This document shows, piece by piece, positions 28,701 to 36,385 of a DNA stretch of 64,000 nucleotides. Numbering within the stretch: the stretch's first letter is position 1; each line of letters opens with the position of its first letter. The notes below the pieces were generated by a model. It searched no databases and was not told the DNA's origin. It saw nothing but the letters and a program-made list of their open reading frames with translations. The position numbers and the translations under genes were made by a program. Source of the DNA: Methanomicrobium sp. W14 (GTDB lineage Archaea > Halobacteriota > Methanomicrobia > Methanomicrobiales > Methanomicrobiaceae). Where the stretch lies: the NCBI RefSeq assembly GCF_017875315.1, contig NZ_JAGGMM010000001.1, forward strand, positions 930,001-994,000, in the 5' to 3' direction.

Positions 28701-29793
28701 CATTTTAGAAAACGCCAAAATTCATATTCCAAATCTCTACCCGTATTCACAAATAATCTGCGAATTCCTGAAGACTTCAGGAGCGGACTGTACGGTCATC
28801 CCAAAGACAAACGAAAATTCACTTGACGAAGGCAGAAAACACACTATGACAAATGAATATTTCTCCATGACCGCTCTTATCGGAGACGCTCTAAGTATTC
28901 CGGGGATACGTAAACCCAAAACAAAACCTGAATTTGTATTAATTCCTCAGTCCGAAGGGGCGGAAGTAGACGGACAGTATAACCGGATGATAAGGACGAT
29001 TTTTGATATGGAAGGGCTTGAAAAAACAGGAATTTTCGCCCCTTATATTGAGGACATAATCTTTGGCGACAGATATAGTCTCGACAGATTTTTCCTAGTC
29101 CTTATTGCAGGAGACCTCATCAGGACTGCATACTACACCTCAAGAGATAATTACCTCAAAAAAGTAACCCAGGTTATAAAAGACAATGATCTGAATATTG
29201 AATCTTTGCTTAAACTCTCAAATACTGTAGTTTCAGAACTCAGAGAAAAAAGACCTAAAAATACAGTATTTGCCACGGGTGAAATCTCCATACTGTATAA
29301 CGACTACCTGAACGGATTTACATTTGAAAAAATTGAGAATAAAGGTTACAGGGTTGTTTTTGAACCTTTAAGCGAGTGTTTATGGCAGTTCTGGACTGAT
29401 TACATAAACCAGAAGGACAAAGCTGAAAAAGAACGTATCCAGCCCATAATCGATGTTTTTGAGAGCTACATTTCCGAGATAAACGCTTCACTGGAAGAAA
29501 TGAGTCCCTTTGAAAGCGATTTAAGGTCTCTGATTAAAAGAGCGGACGCATCTACAGGTTATTATGCAGGTGCCTTCGGAAGATACAGGGAATCAAAGAT
29601 TCTCGGTGAGATGAGGGGCATTGACGGAATAATAAATGTCTCTTCGTTGTACGAGAATACAGGGATTACTCTAAGTAACCTCCACAAGGATTTCAACGCT
29701 CAAAACCCCTGTCCTGTGCTAAACCTGACATTTGACGGGAATGCAAATGAAAATGATGAAACCAGAATAGAATCGTTCCTTTATTATCTCTAA
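25717..29793 (+). CDS. Large two-domain acyl-CoA-dehydratase-activase-like ATPase with DUF2229 and HGD-like regions
   Basis: A 1358-residue cytosolic protein. Two BcrAD/BadFG ASKHA ATPase domains come first: residues about 28-300 (GIDIGYSSVKIALTD, GGESSKYI, SNCSAGTGSFLEEQ) and about 347-620 (GVDIGSTSTDLVV, GGQDSKYVS, KICAAGTGSFIEEQ). Each has the cluster-ligand Cys between domains (GRCSVFAKTD, GERCTVF). DUF2229 follows (about 660-880; DETCYPVKL, DFGCPYMQ), then a region with HHGCGPD (about 916) like the dehydratase-D/double-cubane families. Such proteins use ATP to push electrons to low-potential centres; this subfamily's substrate is unknown. No separate dehydratase subunits are nearby. Neighbours suggest reduction of an imported cofactor or metal centre (inferred). 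Confidence 0.85.
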   Translation: MEQTITKYKINEMPCDEKNVVSGLNPTYSLGIDIGYSSVKIALTDDYNDVVYSDYILHKGKIGEAVKATLKRLLEKYQNEDIIYGGITGGESRLLSHICTKNRVRDVPALIEGSSLHNNVRSIIEIGGESSKYITGFSKNDDSSLEISMNSNCSAGTGSFLEEQVSRLNLNIEDYSACAAKSSTIPRIAGRCSVFAKTDIIHHQQEGTPVEDILQGLAYALVRNYRGSVVRKLPLETPILFAGGVALNEAIVNAIRDIFNLETDDLVVPDLCANIQATGAALIAKKENIKLNPKTLLNNLESKGNLCISDETNAKLPSLQSFGDNDSLNKHICKTCNGSTEKINCFLGVDIGSTSTDLVVINDENEIVAYRYLRTLGDPVKAVFKGLRELGEELGDRAEVHGAGTTGSGRYMIAKIIGADTVKDEITAQAKASFTIDDTIDTIFEIGGQDSKYVSLKEGRVTDFQMNKICAAGTGSFIEEQSKKFGIPLDKFGEIALKSKKPVNLGERCTVFIETSVASHIAGGTATEDIISGLCFSIAKNYLNRVVGHKKIGDRIFLQGGIAYNQGVVNAFRALTGKEVIVPPFFSVTGAYGAALLAKEEAKSYKSEFKGFKPDEYIILDDNIKEFGPKQENEPEFSDIVNDIIFEGYDGITDPEKKTIGMPRALFTYGMYPMFSAFFRELGFNVILSDPTNEETVRLGQEYSLDETCYPVKLVNGHVAELVNKKVDYIFFPDLYTVLHPGSNSRQDFGCPYMQLAFKLVNRAMELDKKGIKLLSPTIGFSLGEEFMKKGFINLGMQLEKSPEETLKALQVGMKAFTAFEKRVSEKGKNIVQDLKPDEKAFVLISKTYGVADPALNLEIPGILNKMGYKTLAFYNLPESDVSVEHPNMFWPFGQHILEAAQVVRQHPNLYAIFLTHHGCGPDTVFTHYFREIMGDKPYLNIEVDEHSSGVGVITRLEAFVNSLKGIPEEKAEDISVYPKRVVHTDTYIKTGTSDILENAKIHIPNLYPYSQIICEFLKTSGADCTVIPKTNENSLDEGRKHTMTNEYFSMTALIGDALSIPGIRKPKTKPEFVLIPQSEGAEVDGQYNRMIRTIFDMEGLEKTGIFAPYIEDIIFGDRYSLDRFFLVLIAGDLIRTAYYTSRDNYLKKVTQVIKDNDLNIESLLKLSNTVVSELREKRPKNTVFATGEISILYNDYLNGFTFEKIENKGYRVVFEPLSECLWQFWTDYINQKDKAEKERIQPIIDVFESYISEINASLEEMSPFESDLRSLIKRADASTGYYAGAFGRYRESKILGEMRGIDGIINVSSLYENTGITLSNLHKDFNAQNPCPVLNLTFDGNANENDETRIESFLYYL

Positions 29794-29815
29794 ACGTCAC
29801 GGAGCTGAAAAGTCA

Positions 29816-30067
29816 ATGAAGAAAAATCTTGTCCAATCCGATAATGAACAGATTTCCAAAGAGATTAAAGAAGGAAATGAAACTGTTTCAATTGAAGGAT
29901 GCAAAAGGACATGCACAAAGAGGGTGATTAACCATACAGGAACTTTGGTAAAAAGAATGATATCAATAACAGATCTGGGAGTCCAGAAGAAAAACGGCCA
30001 TTTTTACCGGATATATGACATAAAAGAGACTGAATCGGTGGTGGATGAAAAAACAGAAAGACAATGA
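29816..30067 (+). CDS. Minimal DGC-type putative zinc-binding protein
   Basis: An 83-residue protein that looks like only the C-terminal half of the DGC (DUF1847-like, putative zinc-binding) family: VSIEGCKRTCTKRVI corresponds to the family's IDGCPxxCAKK, and SITDLGVQKKNGHF to its VTDLGIKK motif. The family's N-terminal Cys-containing half is missing. It lies 22 nt after the activase stop, so it belongs to the same operon. The CxxxC pair could bind Zn or another metal. Family assignment rests on these two motifs alone. Confidence 0.55.
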   Translation: MKKNLVQSDNEQISKEIKEGNETVSIEGCKRTCTKRVINHTGTLVKRMISITDLGVQKKNGHFYRIYDIKETESVVDEKTERQ

Positions 30068-30081
30068 AATTTGAAAAGGAC

Positions 30082-30102
30082 TGCTCATTAATCTAATGAG
30101 CA
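30082..30102 (+). terminator. Perfect 9-bp hairpin after the activase operon
   Basis: TGCTCATTA and TAATGAGCA are perfect complements separated by ATC, starting 15 nt after the stop at 30067. It is not followed by a strong T-tract, so it may be a transcript-end stabilising hairpin as much as a terminator. Confidence 0.5.
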
Positions 30103-30329
30103 TTAACCTGTGCCCTTCCCCGCATACCTAAAGAAAATATTTAAATAAATATTATTTTTGAGTAAGATAAGTGAAAATTCTGTAATGTCCAGGAAAAGGC
30201 TTTTTTTGAACCGGTAAATACGGCAATGTTTTTGGATTTATCTTTTTTTAATTCAGGATACTACACATGGAGGTATGAAAAAAAACAGATTCGTGCGGTA
30301 CAATTCATAACTTTTATTACAATTGTAAG

Positions 30330-30370
30330 ACAATAGATCAATATCAAACCGTTTGAATTTAAACAGTACT
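30330..30370 (+). promoter_or_regulatory. Candidate PadR operator, copy C (autoregulatory)
   Basis: This shares AATAGATCAA-x5-AAACCGTTTGAA-x3-AAAC with copy A, and 27 of 35 positions with copy B. The core TCAAAC-C-GTTTGA is a perfect 6-bp-arm palindrome. It sits 36 nt before the padR ATG and shortly after an AT-rich TATA-like stretch (about 30311-30320), consistent with repression of its own gene. The rest of the gap 30103-30329 shows no gene. Confidence 0.6.
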
Positions 30371-30406
30371 GTATTACTACATTGATCCCAAAAAGAAAAT
30401 ATTACT

Positions 30407-30901
30407 ATGCACAGTTTATGGAAATTCTCCCCTGAAAAGGGAAAAGAAAGAGGGCTTCTTACGATTCTGGTTCTCCATTTCCTGGAAAAAGAACCGAAAT
30501 CAGGGTACGACCTGTTAAAGGAGATCGCAGAAAAAACCGAGGGCACATGGGTCCCGAACAAAGGGACAATGTATCCGCTGTTAAAGTCCCTTGAAAAAGA
30601 GGGGCTTATCAGGATAAAAGAAATCGGGAAACGCTCAAAAACGATATACGAACTGACAGATGCAGGAAAAATTACACTTTCCCGTTTTAAAACCGAGAGA
30701 GAGGAATCCGAGGAAAGAGTCAATTTTTTCAAAAAAATGCATCTCGAAATTTTCGGAGAAGAGAACATTTCGCTGATTTATCTCATGATGGACATCAGGT
30801 TCTGCATCGAAAAGCTTCCCAAAGAAAGAAAAGAGCAGGCAAAAGAGATTCTGCGCCAAAGCTTCGAAAAAATAAAGGAGCTTGAAAAAGAGCCCGAATA
30901 A
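30407..30901 (+). CDS. PadR-family transcriptional regulator
   Basis: A 164-residue protein with the PadR winged-helix domain (about 15-95): LTILVLHFLEKEPKSGYDLLKEI, then GTWVPNKGTMYPLLKSLEKEGLI and KTIYELTDAGK (pattern cited in parts). A C-terminal helical region (about 100-164) fits the coiled-coil dimerisation arm. PadR proteins are usually ligand-relieved repressors that often control their own operon. It is first in an operon with TrmO/FmdE, methyltransferase and importer genes, and a palindrome shared with two other operons lies just upstream. That makes it the prime candidate for controlling all three. Confidence 0.9.
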   Translation: MHSLWKFSPEKGKERGLLTILVLHFLEKEPKSGYDLLKEIAEKTEGTWVPNKGTMYPLLKSLEKEGLIRIKEIGKRSKTIYELTDAGKITLSRFKTEREESEERVNFFKKMHLEIFGEENISLIYLMMDIRFCIEKLPKERKEQAKEILRQSFEKIKELEKEPE

Positions 30902-30929
30902 ACACCTTATTTAAAGAGACTGAAAAATA

Positions 30930-32255
30930 ATGAAAACAGAACTCCAAAAAGACATAACTCTGACACCTGTGGGCATCATCAGAAACAGGGTAGTAAAACC
31001 ACAGCTGGTTGCCAGCAAAGACGGCCTTAAAATGAACGGCAATTATGACAGCACAATGAAAAAACTTCATGATGATTCTTATGCTGACTCTGAAATCCTC
31101 ATACGCAATGATATGGCCGATCTCCTTGACGGCATAGAGGATTATTCCCATATTATAGTGCTCTACTGGGGTCATGAGATTACGGATGACGGCAGGTCAC
31201 TGAAAAAAGTTCATCCTGCCGGCCGCAACGATTACCAGTTAGAAGGAATTTTCTCCACATGCAGTCCGGCCCGCCCAAACCCTGTTCTGATGACGGTCGT
31301 CAGGCTTTTGAAAAAAGAAAAATGCAGGCTTCTGGTCTCAGGTCTAGATGCAATCGACAAAAGTCCCGTAATTGACCTGAAACCTTATGTATGCGGGCAG
31401 TTCCCGCAAAAAGAGACTTTTGTTCCCCGATGGATGGAATCGATGATGAAAGAATTCAATGAGAGCAATACAATGAAAGAAACTGATGTTAAAAATCCAG
31501 ACCAGATGTTCTGTTCCAGAGTTCTGGACAACTCAAGGATTGAAAAGCTGAAAGAAAACCCGCGTGCAGAGTTTGGAGAGGCGGTTAAAAATAAAGATGT
31601 ACAGACCTGCCTGATAAAAACAGCGGAAATCCACGGTCATTACTGCCCCGGCAGTGCCCTGGGTGTCATGGCTTCAATTTACGGCCTGCACCTCCTTGGC
31701 CCGGAGTGTATGAACTCCGACGGTGTTATGGAGAACCTGCTTGCAATTGTCGAGATCAACGCCTGTTTCGCCGACGGTGTCCAGGCCGTATCAGGCTGTA
31801 CACTTGGAAACAACGCTCTTATCTACAGGGACCTTGGAAAACTTGCCGTTACATTTGCTGTCCGCGGAAAAAAAGAGGGAGTCCGCATACGGGCCCGCCC
31901 GGAGTTCAAGGAATATGTAGATGAAAACGTTCCGGAATTCTACCCCATGATGGAAAAAGTCATCATGAAACGTGATGGGACAGCAGAAGAAGAAAAACTT
32001 TTCAGAAAAAACGGACTAAAAGCTGCATTTTCACTGTCTCAGCTTCCTTTTGAAAAATTGTTTTCCGCAGAGACTGTCATTCCTGATATCCCGGATTATG
32101 CACCCATATCAGCAAGCGCTTTCTGCCCCAAATGCGGGGAGATGGTGATGGCCTCAAAGATAATCAAAGATACCGGTGAATGCTTAATGTGCAGTGGAAA
32201 ATACCGGGAAGTTGAAGGCAGGGGCATTGTGGAAAAAGAAGCCTCAAAACAGTGA
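30930..32255 (+). CDS. TrmO/TsaA-like domain fused to an FmdE domain and zinc ribbon
   Basis: A 441-residue three-part protein. Residues about 10-165 are a TrmO/TsaA beta-barrel (TPVGIIRNRV, LLDGIEDYSHIIVLYW, STCSPARPNPVLMTVVRLL, SGLDAIDKSPVIDLKPY), a family whose bacterial member N6-methylates t6A37 in tRNA using SAM. Residues about 225-370 are an FmdE domain (EIHGHYCPGSALGVMA, NACFADGVQAVSGCTLGNNALIYRD cited in part). Residues about 393-412 form a zinc ribbon CPKCG-x15-CLMC. The joining of the two is unusual. With a free methyltransferase next door, the TrmO-like part may act on a small molecule instead of tRNA (inferred). It lies 28 nt after padR. Confidence 0.82.
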   Translation: MKTELQKDITLTPVGIIRNRVVKPQLVASKDGLKMNGNYDSTMKKLHDDSYADSEILIRNDMADLLDGIEDYSHIIVLYWGHEITDDGRSLKKVHPAGRNDYQLEGIFSTCSPARPNPVLMTVVRLLKKEKCRLLVSGLDAIDKSPVIDLKPYVCGQFPQKETFVPRWMESMMKEFNESNTMKETDVKNPDQMFCSRVLDNSRIEKLKENPRAEFGEAVKNKDVQTCLIKTAEIHGHYCPGSALGVMASIYGLHLLGPECMNSDGVMENLLAIVEINACFADGVQAVSGCTLGNNALIYRDLGKLAVTFAVRGKKEGVRIRARPEFKEYVDENVPEFYPMMEKVIMKRDGTAEEEKLFRKNGLKAAFSLSQLPFEKLFSAETVIPDIPDYAPISASAFCPKCGEMVMASKIIKDTGECLMCSGKYREVEGRGIVEKEASKQ

Positions 32256-32277
32256 AAGAGAAGCAGGCGTTGAAACC

Positions 32278-32889
32278 ATGGAAAGCGAAGATATGCACCT
32301 GTGCAGTCATAAAAAAGGCTGTCATTCAAAGAGAGGTCCAAGCAGCTTCTGGATGCACGATCCAAAACTGGTTTTTAAGGAGTTAAACCTGAAGAAAGGT
32401 GACACTTTTCTTGACTTAGGCTGTGGGACAGGAGATTATTCCCTTTATGCAGCAGAAGAAGTAGGAGAAAGTGGCTTGGTTTTTTCAGCAGATGTCCATA
32501 AAGAGCTTACAGATGCACTGATAGAAAAAGCTGATTCTGCCGGACTGAAAAATATTAAAACGACAACTGCAGACCTCTATGAACTGCTGCCTTTCGACGA
32601 CAGCAGTATAGATGTATGTTTCATATGCACAGTCCTCCATTCAGTTGACCTCCCAAAAGCAGCAGAGACATTGTTTACTGAAATTCAGCGGATATTGAAA
32701 CCAAAAGGACGCCTTTCAATTATAGAATGCAAAGTAGGGGAGGTGCGTGTGGGTCCCCCACAAAATATGCGTATCCCACCGGGAAAACTTGAAAAAGTCC
32801 TCTCTGAATACGGTTTTGAAAAGAAGAGTCTTCTCGATCTAGGCTATAACTACATGATGACATTTTGTCTGGCCGGAGCGAATGTATGA
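32278..32889 (+). CDS. Class I SAM-dependent methyltransferase
   Basis: A 203-residue protein with motif I TFLDLGCGTGDYSLYAAEE (about residue 42), FSADVHKE, a DVCFICTVLHSV post-II motif, and ILKPKGRLSIIE, as in UbiE/Methyltransf_11 enzymes. The N-terminus has a Cys/His-rich stretch (MHLCSHKKGCHSK) that might bind metal. I chose the ATG at 32278 because it lies 22 nt after the previous stop; ATG at 32293 is also possible. Its stop overlaps the following binding-protein start (ATGA), so the two are translated together. Confidence 0.82.
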   Translation: MESEDMHLCSHKKGCHSKRGPSSFWMHDPKLVFKELNLKKGDTFLDLGCGTGDYSLYAAEEVGESGLVFSADVHKELTDALIEKADSAGLKNIKTTTADLYELLPFDDSSIDVCFICTVLHSVDLPKAAETLFTEIQRILKPKGRLSIIECKVGEVRVGPPQNMRIPPGKLEKVLSEYGFEKKSLLDLGYNYMMTFCLAGANV

Positions 32890-34106
32890 AAATCCAAATC
32901 GCGGTCGTTTTTTTTCTTTTGATGATGTTAGTATCCTTTTCCGGGTGTTTGCAGTCACAGGAGACACCTTCTATAAATACATCTTCAGATGAGCAGTTTA
33001 GGACAGTAACTGACAGCCGTGGTGTTGAAGTTGTTGTACCTGCCAAAATCGACAGGGTGGCAACAGTATCCGACGGCCTTGTAGAGGAAGTAATGTATAT
33101 TCTTGGTGTGGACAACACACTTGTCGGCCTTGGCTCAAAGGGCCTTCAGTATGAGGCTGGCAGCAGTTATTCCCTCGAAAACGGTAAAAATTTGTCAATA
33201 GAAGGTGGGAAAAACGTTGCACTGGCCCTTTCGCCGCAACTCAAAGAGCTTCCGCTGTTTATGGATTACGGCTCGGCAATGAATATCGAGACACTTGCCT
33301 CTCTGAAACCGGACGTAGTCATCATGCGTCTGGGAAGTTCTGCATACCTTTCGGGAGACGATGAAAATGCGCAAAAAAGCATCCAAATGATCGAATCTCT
33401 TGGAATTCCTGTCGTCGTCCTGTACAGCCCGGAATGTTATGAAAACTCATCACCTACCGAAATATCGGATGAAATCAGGATAATAGGCAGTGTTTTCGGA
33501 GAAGAGGAAAAAGCGGAAGATGTTATAGCAAGACTTGAATTACATGAGGAAATTATCAAAGAAAGGACACAGAACATAACTGAAGATCAAAAACCAGATG
33601 TTCTTGTTCTGGGTCTATCTCCCACGTACAGGACGGAGACCGCGGCAGGAATAGCATGGGGACTGAAAACGACCGAATCATACATTATAGAAGACGTTGT
33701 CAATGCAAAGAACGCCTACAGGTCAGATACGGGTTCTTTTCAGGTTGTAAGTACGGAGCAGATTCTTGCAATGGACCCGGATGTGATAATTCTCGGCACT
33801 GCCAGCGGCTACCACCCGCCTGATGAACTTTATTATGCACCGTATTACAAAAATCTGCGCGAGATTGATGCAGTTAAAAATCATCGCGTAACGTCGCTTC
33901 CTTATGCGCCCAGAAACGCCGCCGAACGTCTTGAATATCCTGTAGAAATGATGGTTATTGCAAAATCGGCATATCCCGAAAAATTTGAGGATGTAAATAT
34001 AAACGACTGGGTCATTTCTTTTTATCAGGACATTTACGGCGTTAATTCTACGAAGGCAGAAGAGCTTCGCACCGCCCAGCTTATAGACTGGTCTACCGGG
34101 GAATGA
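32886..34106 (+). CDS. FecB-type binding lipoprotein (third set)
   Basis: A 406-residue binding protein with a signal peptide and lipobox (VSFSGC, about 16-21). The family opening FRTVTDSRGVEVVVPAKIDRVA is followed by a long insertion (about 80-130) before NIETLASLKPDVVIMRLG. It is only distantly related to the paralogous pair at 19878/22178. The start overlaps the methyltransferase stop by 4 nt, and the permease follows after 7 nt. Substrate is unknown. Confidence 0.85.
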   Translation: MKIQIAVVFFLLMMLVSFSGCLQSQETPSINTSSDEQFRTVTDSRGVEVVVPAKIDRVATVSDGLVEEVMYILGVDNTLVGLGSKGLQYEAGSSYSLENGKNLSIEGGKNVALALSPQLKELPLFMDYGSAMNIETLASLKPDVVIMRLGSSAYLSGDDENAQKSIQMIESLGIPVVVLYSPECYENSSPTEISDEIRIIGSVFGEEEKAEDVIARLELHEEIIKERTQNITEDQKPDVLVLGLSPTYRTETAAGIAWGLKTTESYIIEDVVNAKNAYRSDTGSFQVVSTEQILAMDPDVIILGTASGYHPPDELYYAPYYKNLREIDAVKNHRVTSLPYAPRNAAERLEYPVEMMVIAKSAYPEKFEDVNINDWVISFYQDIYGVNSTKAEELRTAQLIDWSTGE

Positions 34107-34113
34107 GTCCTGC

Positions 34114-35190
34114 ATGGCGAGGATGAACCCTCTCACCCGTTTTTTTGACAAACACTGCTACGGAGCAGCCGGCGAATTGTCCGGGTACCACAAACTGATC
34201 AAACTCATTTTCATTGCCGCACTTCTTCTTTTGTCAGCTCTTGCGGCAGTGATGATAGGTGCATATACTCTTTCTGTTTCTGATATCCTTGAAATTATCT
34301 GGATGAATATCACGCCAGGTGACGTCCCGTCTCCAGGAAATATCTACGATATGATAGTCTGGAATATCCGCCTGCCCAGGATAGCACTTGCGATATGTGT
34401 CGGGGGTGCTCTTGCAATGGCAGGTGCCGTTTTTCAGAGCGTTTTTAAAAATCCTCTTGTCGAACCGTATATTCTTGGTGTATCCTCAGGTGCTGCATTT
34501 GGTGCGGCTTTGGCGATTGTATTCCCGGTGATTTTTCCCTCGATACAGCTTTCGGCCTTTTTTTTCGGTGCACTTGCAGTTATGGCAGCTTATCTGCTTG
34601 CATATGCACACGGTGAAACCCCTCTTATTACCCTTATTCTTGCAGGAGTCATCATCGGTTCCGTTTTTTCGGCGTTTGTATCACTGCTGAAATACGTCTC
34701 TGACGATTCGGCGTTAAGAGAGATTGTGTTCTGGCTGATGGGAGGTTTTTATTATGCGACATGGGATGATATCAGAATCATTGCTCCGTCTGTAATTCTT
34801 GGTTTTATTCTTTTATGTGCACTGGGCTGGAAACTGAATATTCTTTCCATGGGGGACGACGAAGCAAGGGCACTTGGCGTAAACCCTGAGGTTTACAAAT
34901 TTATTGTCATTTCAATTGCAACGTTTATTACTGCATTTGCAGTTTCTCTTGTGGGTATAATCGCATGGGTCGGCCTTATGATGCCGCATGCGGCACGGAT
35001 GATACTCGGGCCTGACAACAGGTACGTTATCCCCGCCTCGTTTATGATGGGGGGAATTTATATGATCTTTTGCGATACCATTGCAAGAACGATTACAAAC
35101 GCGGAAATCCCGGTAGGGATTATTGCGTCGATTCTCGGAGCGCCGTACCTGTGCTATCTACTCAGAAACAGGGGAAAATTTTTTGGCTAG
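34114..35190 (+). CDS. FecCD-type ABC transporter permease (third set)
   Basis: A 358-residue permease with hallmarks WNIRLPRIALAICVGGALAMAG (pattern), VFQSVFKNPLVEPYILGVSSGAAFG, GDDEARALGVNPEVYK (coupling region) and GIIAWVGLMMPHAARMILGPDNR. It has about ten TM helices and full length. The ATG at 34114 was used; the ATG at 34123 is the alternative. The ATPase gene starts 7 nt after its stop. Confidence 0.92.
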   Translation: MARMNPLTRFFDKHCYGAAGELSGYHKLIKLIFIAALLLLSALAAVMIGAYTLSVSDILEIIWMNITPGDVPSPGNIYDMIVWNIRLPRIALAICVGGALAMAGAVFQSVFKNPLVEPYILGVSSGAAFGAALAIVFPVIFPSIQLSAFFFGALAVMAAYLLAYAHGETPLITLILAGVIIGSVFSAFVSLLKYVSDDSALREIVFWLMGGFYYATWDDIRIIAPSVILGFILLCALGWKLNILSMGDDEARALGVNPEVYKFIVISIATFITAFAVSLVGIIAWVGLMMPHAARMILGPDNRYVIPASFMMGGIYMIFCDTIARTITNAEIPVGIIASILGAPYLCYLLRNRGKFFG

Positions 35191-35197
35191 GGATAAT

Positions 35198-35992
35198 ATG
35201 CTTCGCGTAGATGACGTTTATTTTGACTACGGCAGTCACCCCGTTCTTTCGGGGATCTCTTTTTCTGTAGAAAAAGGTGAGGTCTGCGGACTTTTCGGGC
35301 CCAACGGGTGCGGAAAGACCACCCTCTTCAAATGCTGCCTGAGATTTCTTAAAATCCTGAAAGGGTCGGTCTACATGGACGGCGCAAACGTCTCATCCAG
35401 GACGGTAAAAGAACTTGCAGGAACAGTATCCTATGTCCCCCAGGAGCATAATACCCCGTTTCCGTACCAGGTGATAGAAATTGTCCTGATGGGAAGAAAT
35501 CCGTCTATGGGAGGATTTTTCGGGGTAAAAAAAGAGGATAAAAAAATTGCATTCGGTGCATTAGAACGCCTTGGAATAGCAGACCTTGCCTTTTGTTCAT
35601 ATAACCAGCTTTCAGGAGGACAAAGGCAGATGGTCCTTATGGCACGTGCAATAGCACAGAATACGTCCCTTTTGTTTTTGGACGAGCCAACATCCGCACT
35701 TGATTTCCAGAATCAGGTAAAGGTCTGGGAAACGGTAAAAGAACTTGCAAGAGACGGGAAAACAATTCTTGCATGCAGTCATGACCCAAACCATGTAACC
35801 TGGTTCTGTGACAGAGTAGTTGCAATGTCTTCAGAGGGTATTATCGCCAACGGAACGCCGGAAGAGGCCATAACACCTGAGATTCTCGACAGAATGTATG
35901 GCAACGCCTGTTCAATAAAGTCAGCAGGGGGAATAAGGATGATAGTTCCGCGCTGCATTGCAGAACAAAAAACTGCACATTTTCATGGTTGA
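35198..35992 (+). CDS. FecE-type ABC transporter ATPase (third set)
   Basis: A 264-residue ATPase: Walker A GPNGCGKTTL (about residue 35), Q-loop YVPQEHNTPF, signature LSGGQRQMVLMARA (about 139), Walker B LLFLDEPTSALD (about 159), switch His in CSHDPNH. The ATG at 35198 starts the domain at its usual place; the frame upstream is the permease's 3' end. It is the last gene of the padR operon. Confidence 0.92.
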   Translation: MLRVDDVYFDYGSHPVLSGISFSVEKGEVCGLFGPNGCGKTTLFKCCLRFLKILKGSVYMDGANVSSRTVKELAGTVSYVPQEHNTPFPYQVIEIVLMGRNPSMGGFFGVKKEDKKIAFGALERLGIADLAFCSYNQLSGGQRQMVLMARAIAQNTSLLFLDEPTSALDFQNQVKVWETVKELARDGKTILACSHDPNHVTWFCDRVVAMSSEGIIANGTPEEAITPEILDRMYGNACSIKSAGGIRMIVPRCIAEQKTAHFHG

Positions 35993-36128
35993 AGACTGTC
36001 CGCATATCCCAAAGCTTTTTTTTAAATTTTTCTTCCCTATAGATTTACAAAAACGAAAATTTCAGCACTAGCTAAAATTCAGCGTTATGATACAAAAATA
36101 AAAGCACCAAGAAAAACACAACAAAAAG

Positions 36129-36200
36129 GCCGGGGCCGAGATTTGAACCCGAGTCCAGGGAGCCACAATCCCTGAGGATATCCAACTACCCTACCCCGGC
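36129..36200 (-). tRNA. tRNA-His (GTG)
   Basis: A complete cloverleaf on the minus strand: acceptor GCCGGGG/CCCCGGC, T8, A14, G18G19, anticodon stem AGGGA/TCCCT with loop TTGTGGC (anticodon GTG), and a T-arm with GGTTCAAATC. The discriminator is C73, as expected for histidine. The base before position 1 is A, so the G-1 identity base is not encoded and must be added after transcription. No CCA is encoded; a T5 run follows the 3' end. Confidence 0.95.
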
Positions 36201-36385
36201 TAAACTGCTCTATCTATTTTGATAGACATTGCTAATTAATATATCCATTTTTGTCTGCCGGAATTTTTCCGTCAGGAGACCATTAATATTGTTTTATGTG
36301 CCAATAATAGTCAGGTAATTTCTTAACGTCTGGTGATTTTTACTATACATAAAACGACAGCCAGTCATTTTTGGAGGGAATAATA

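Noticed and set aside
25717-29793. Activase as part of amino-acid fermentation (2-hydroxyacyl-CoA dehydratase)
   Set aside because: No HgdA/B or benzoyl-CoA reductase subunits are present and the neighbours are metal-type importers.
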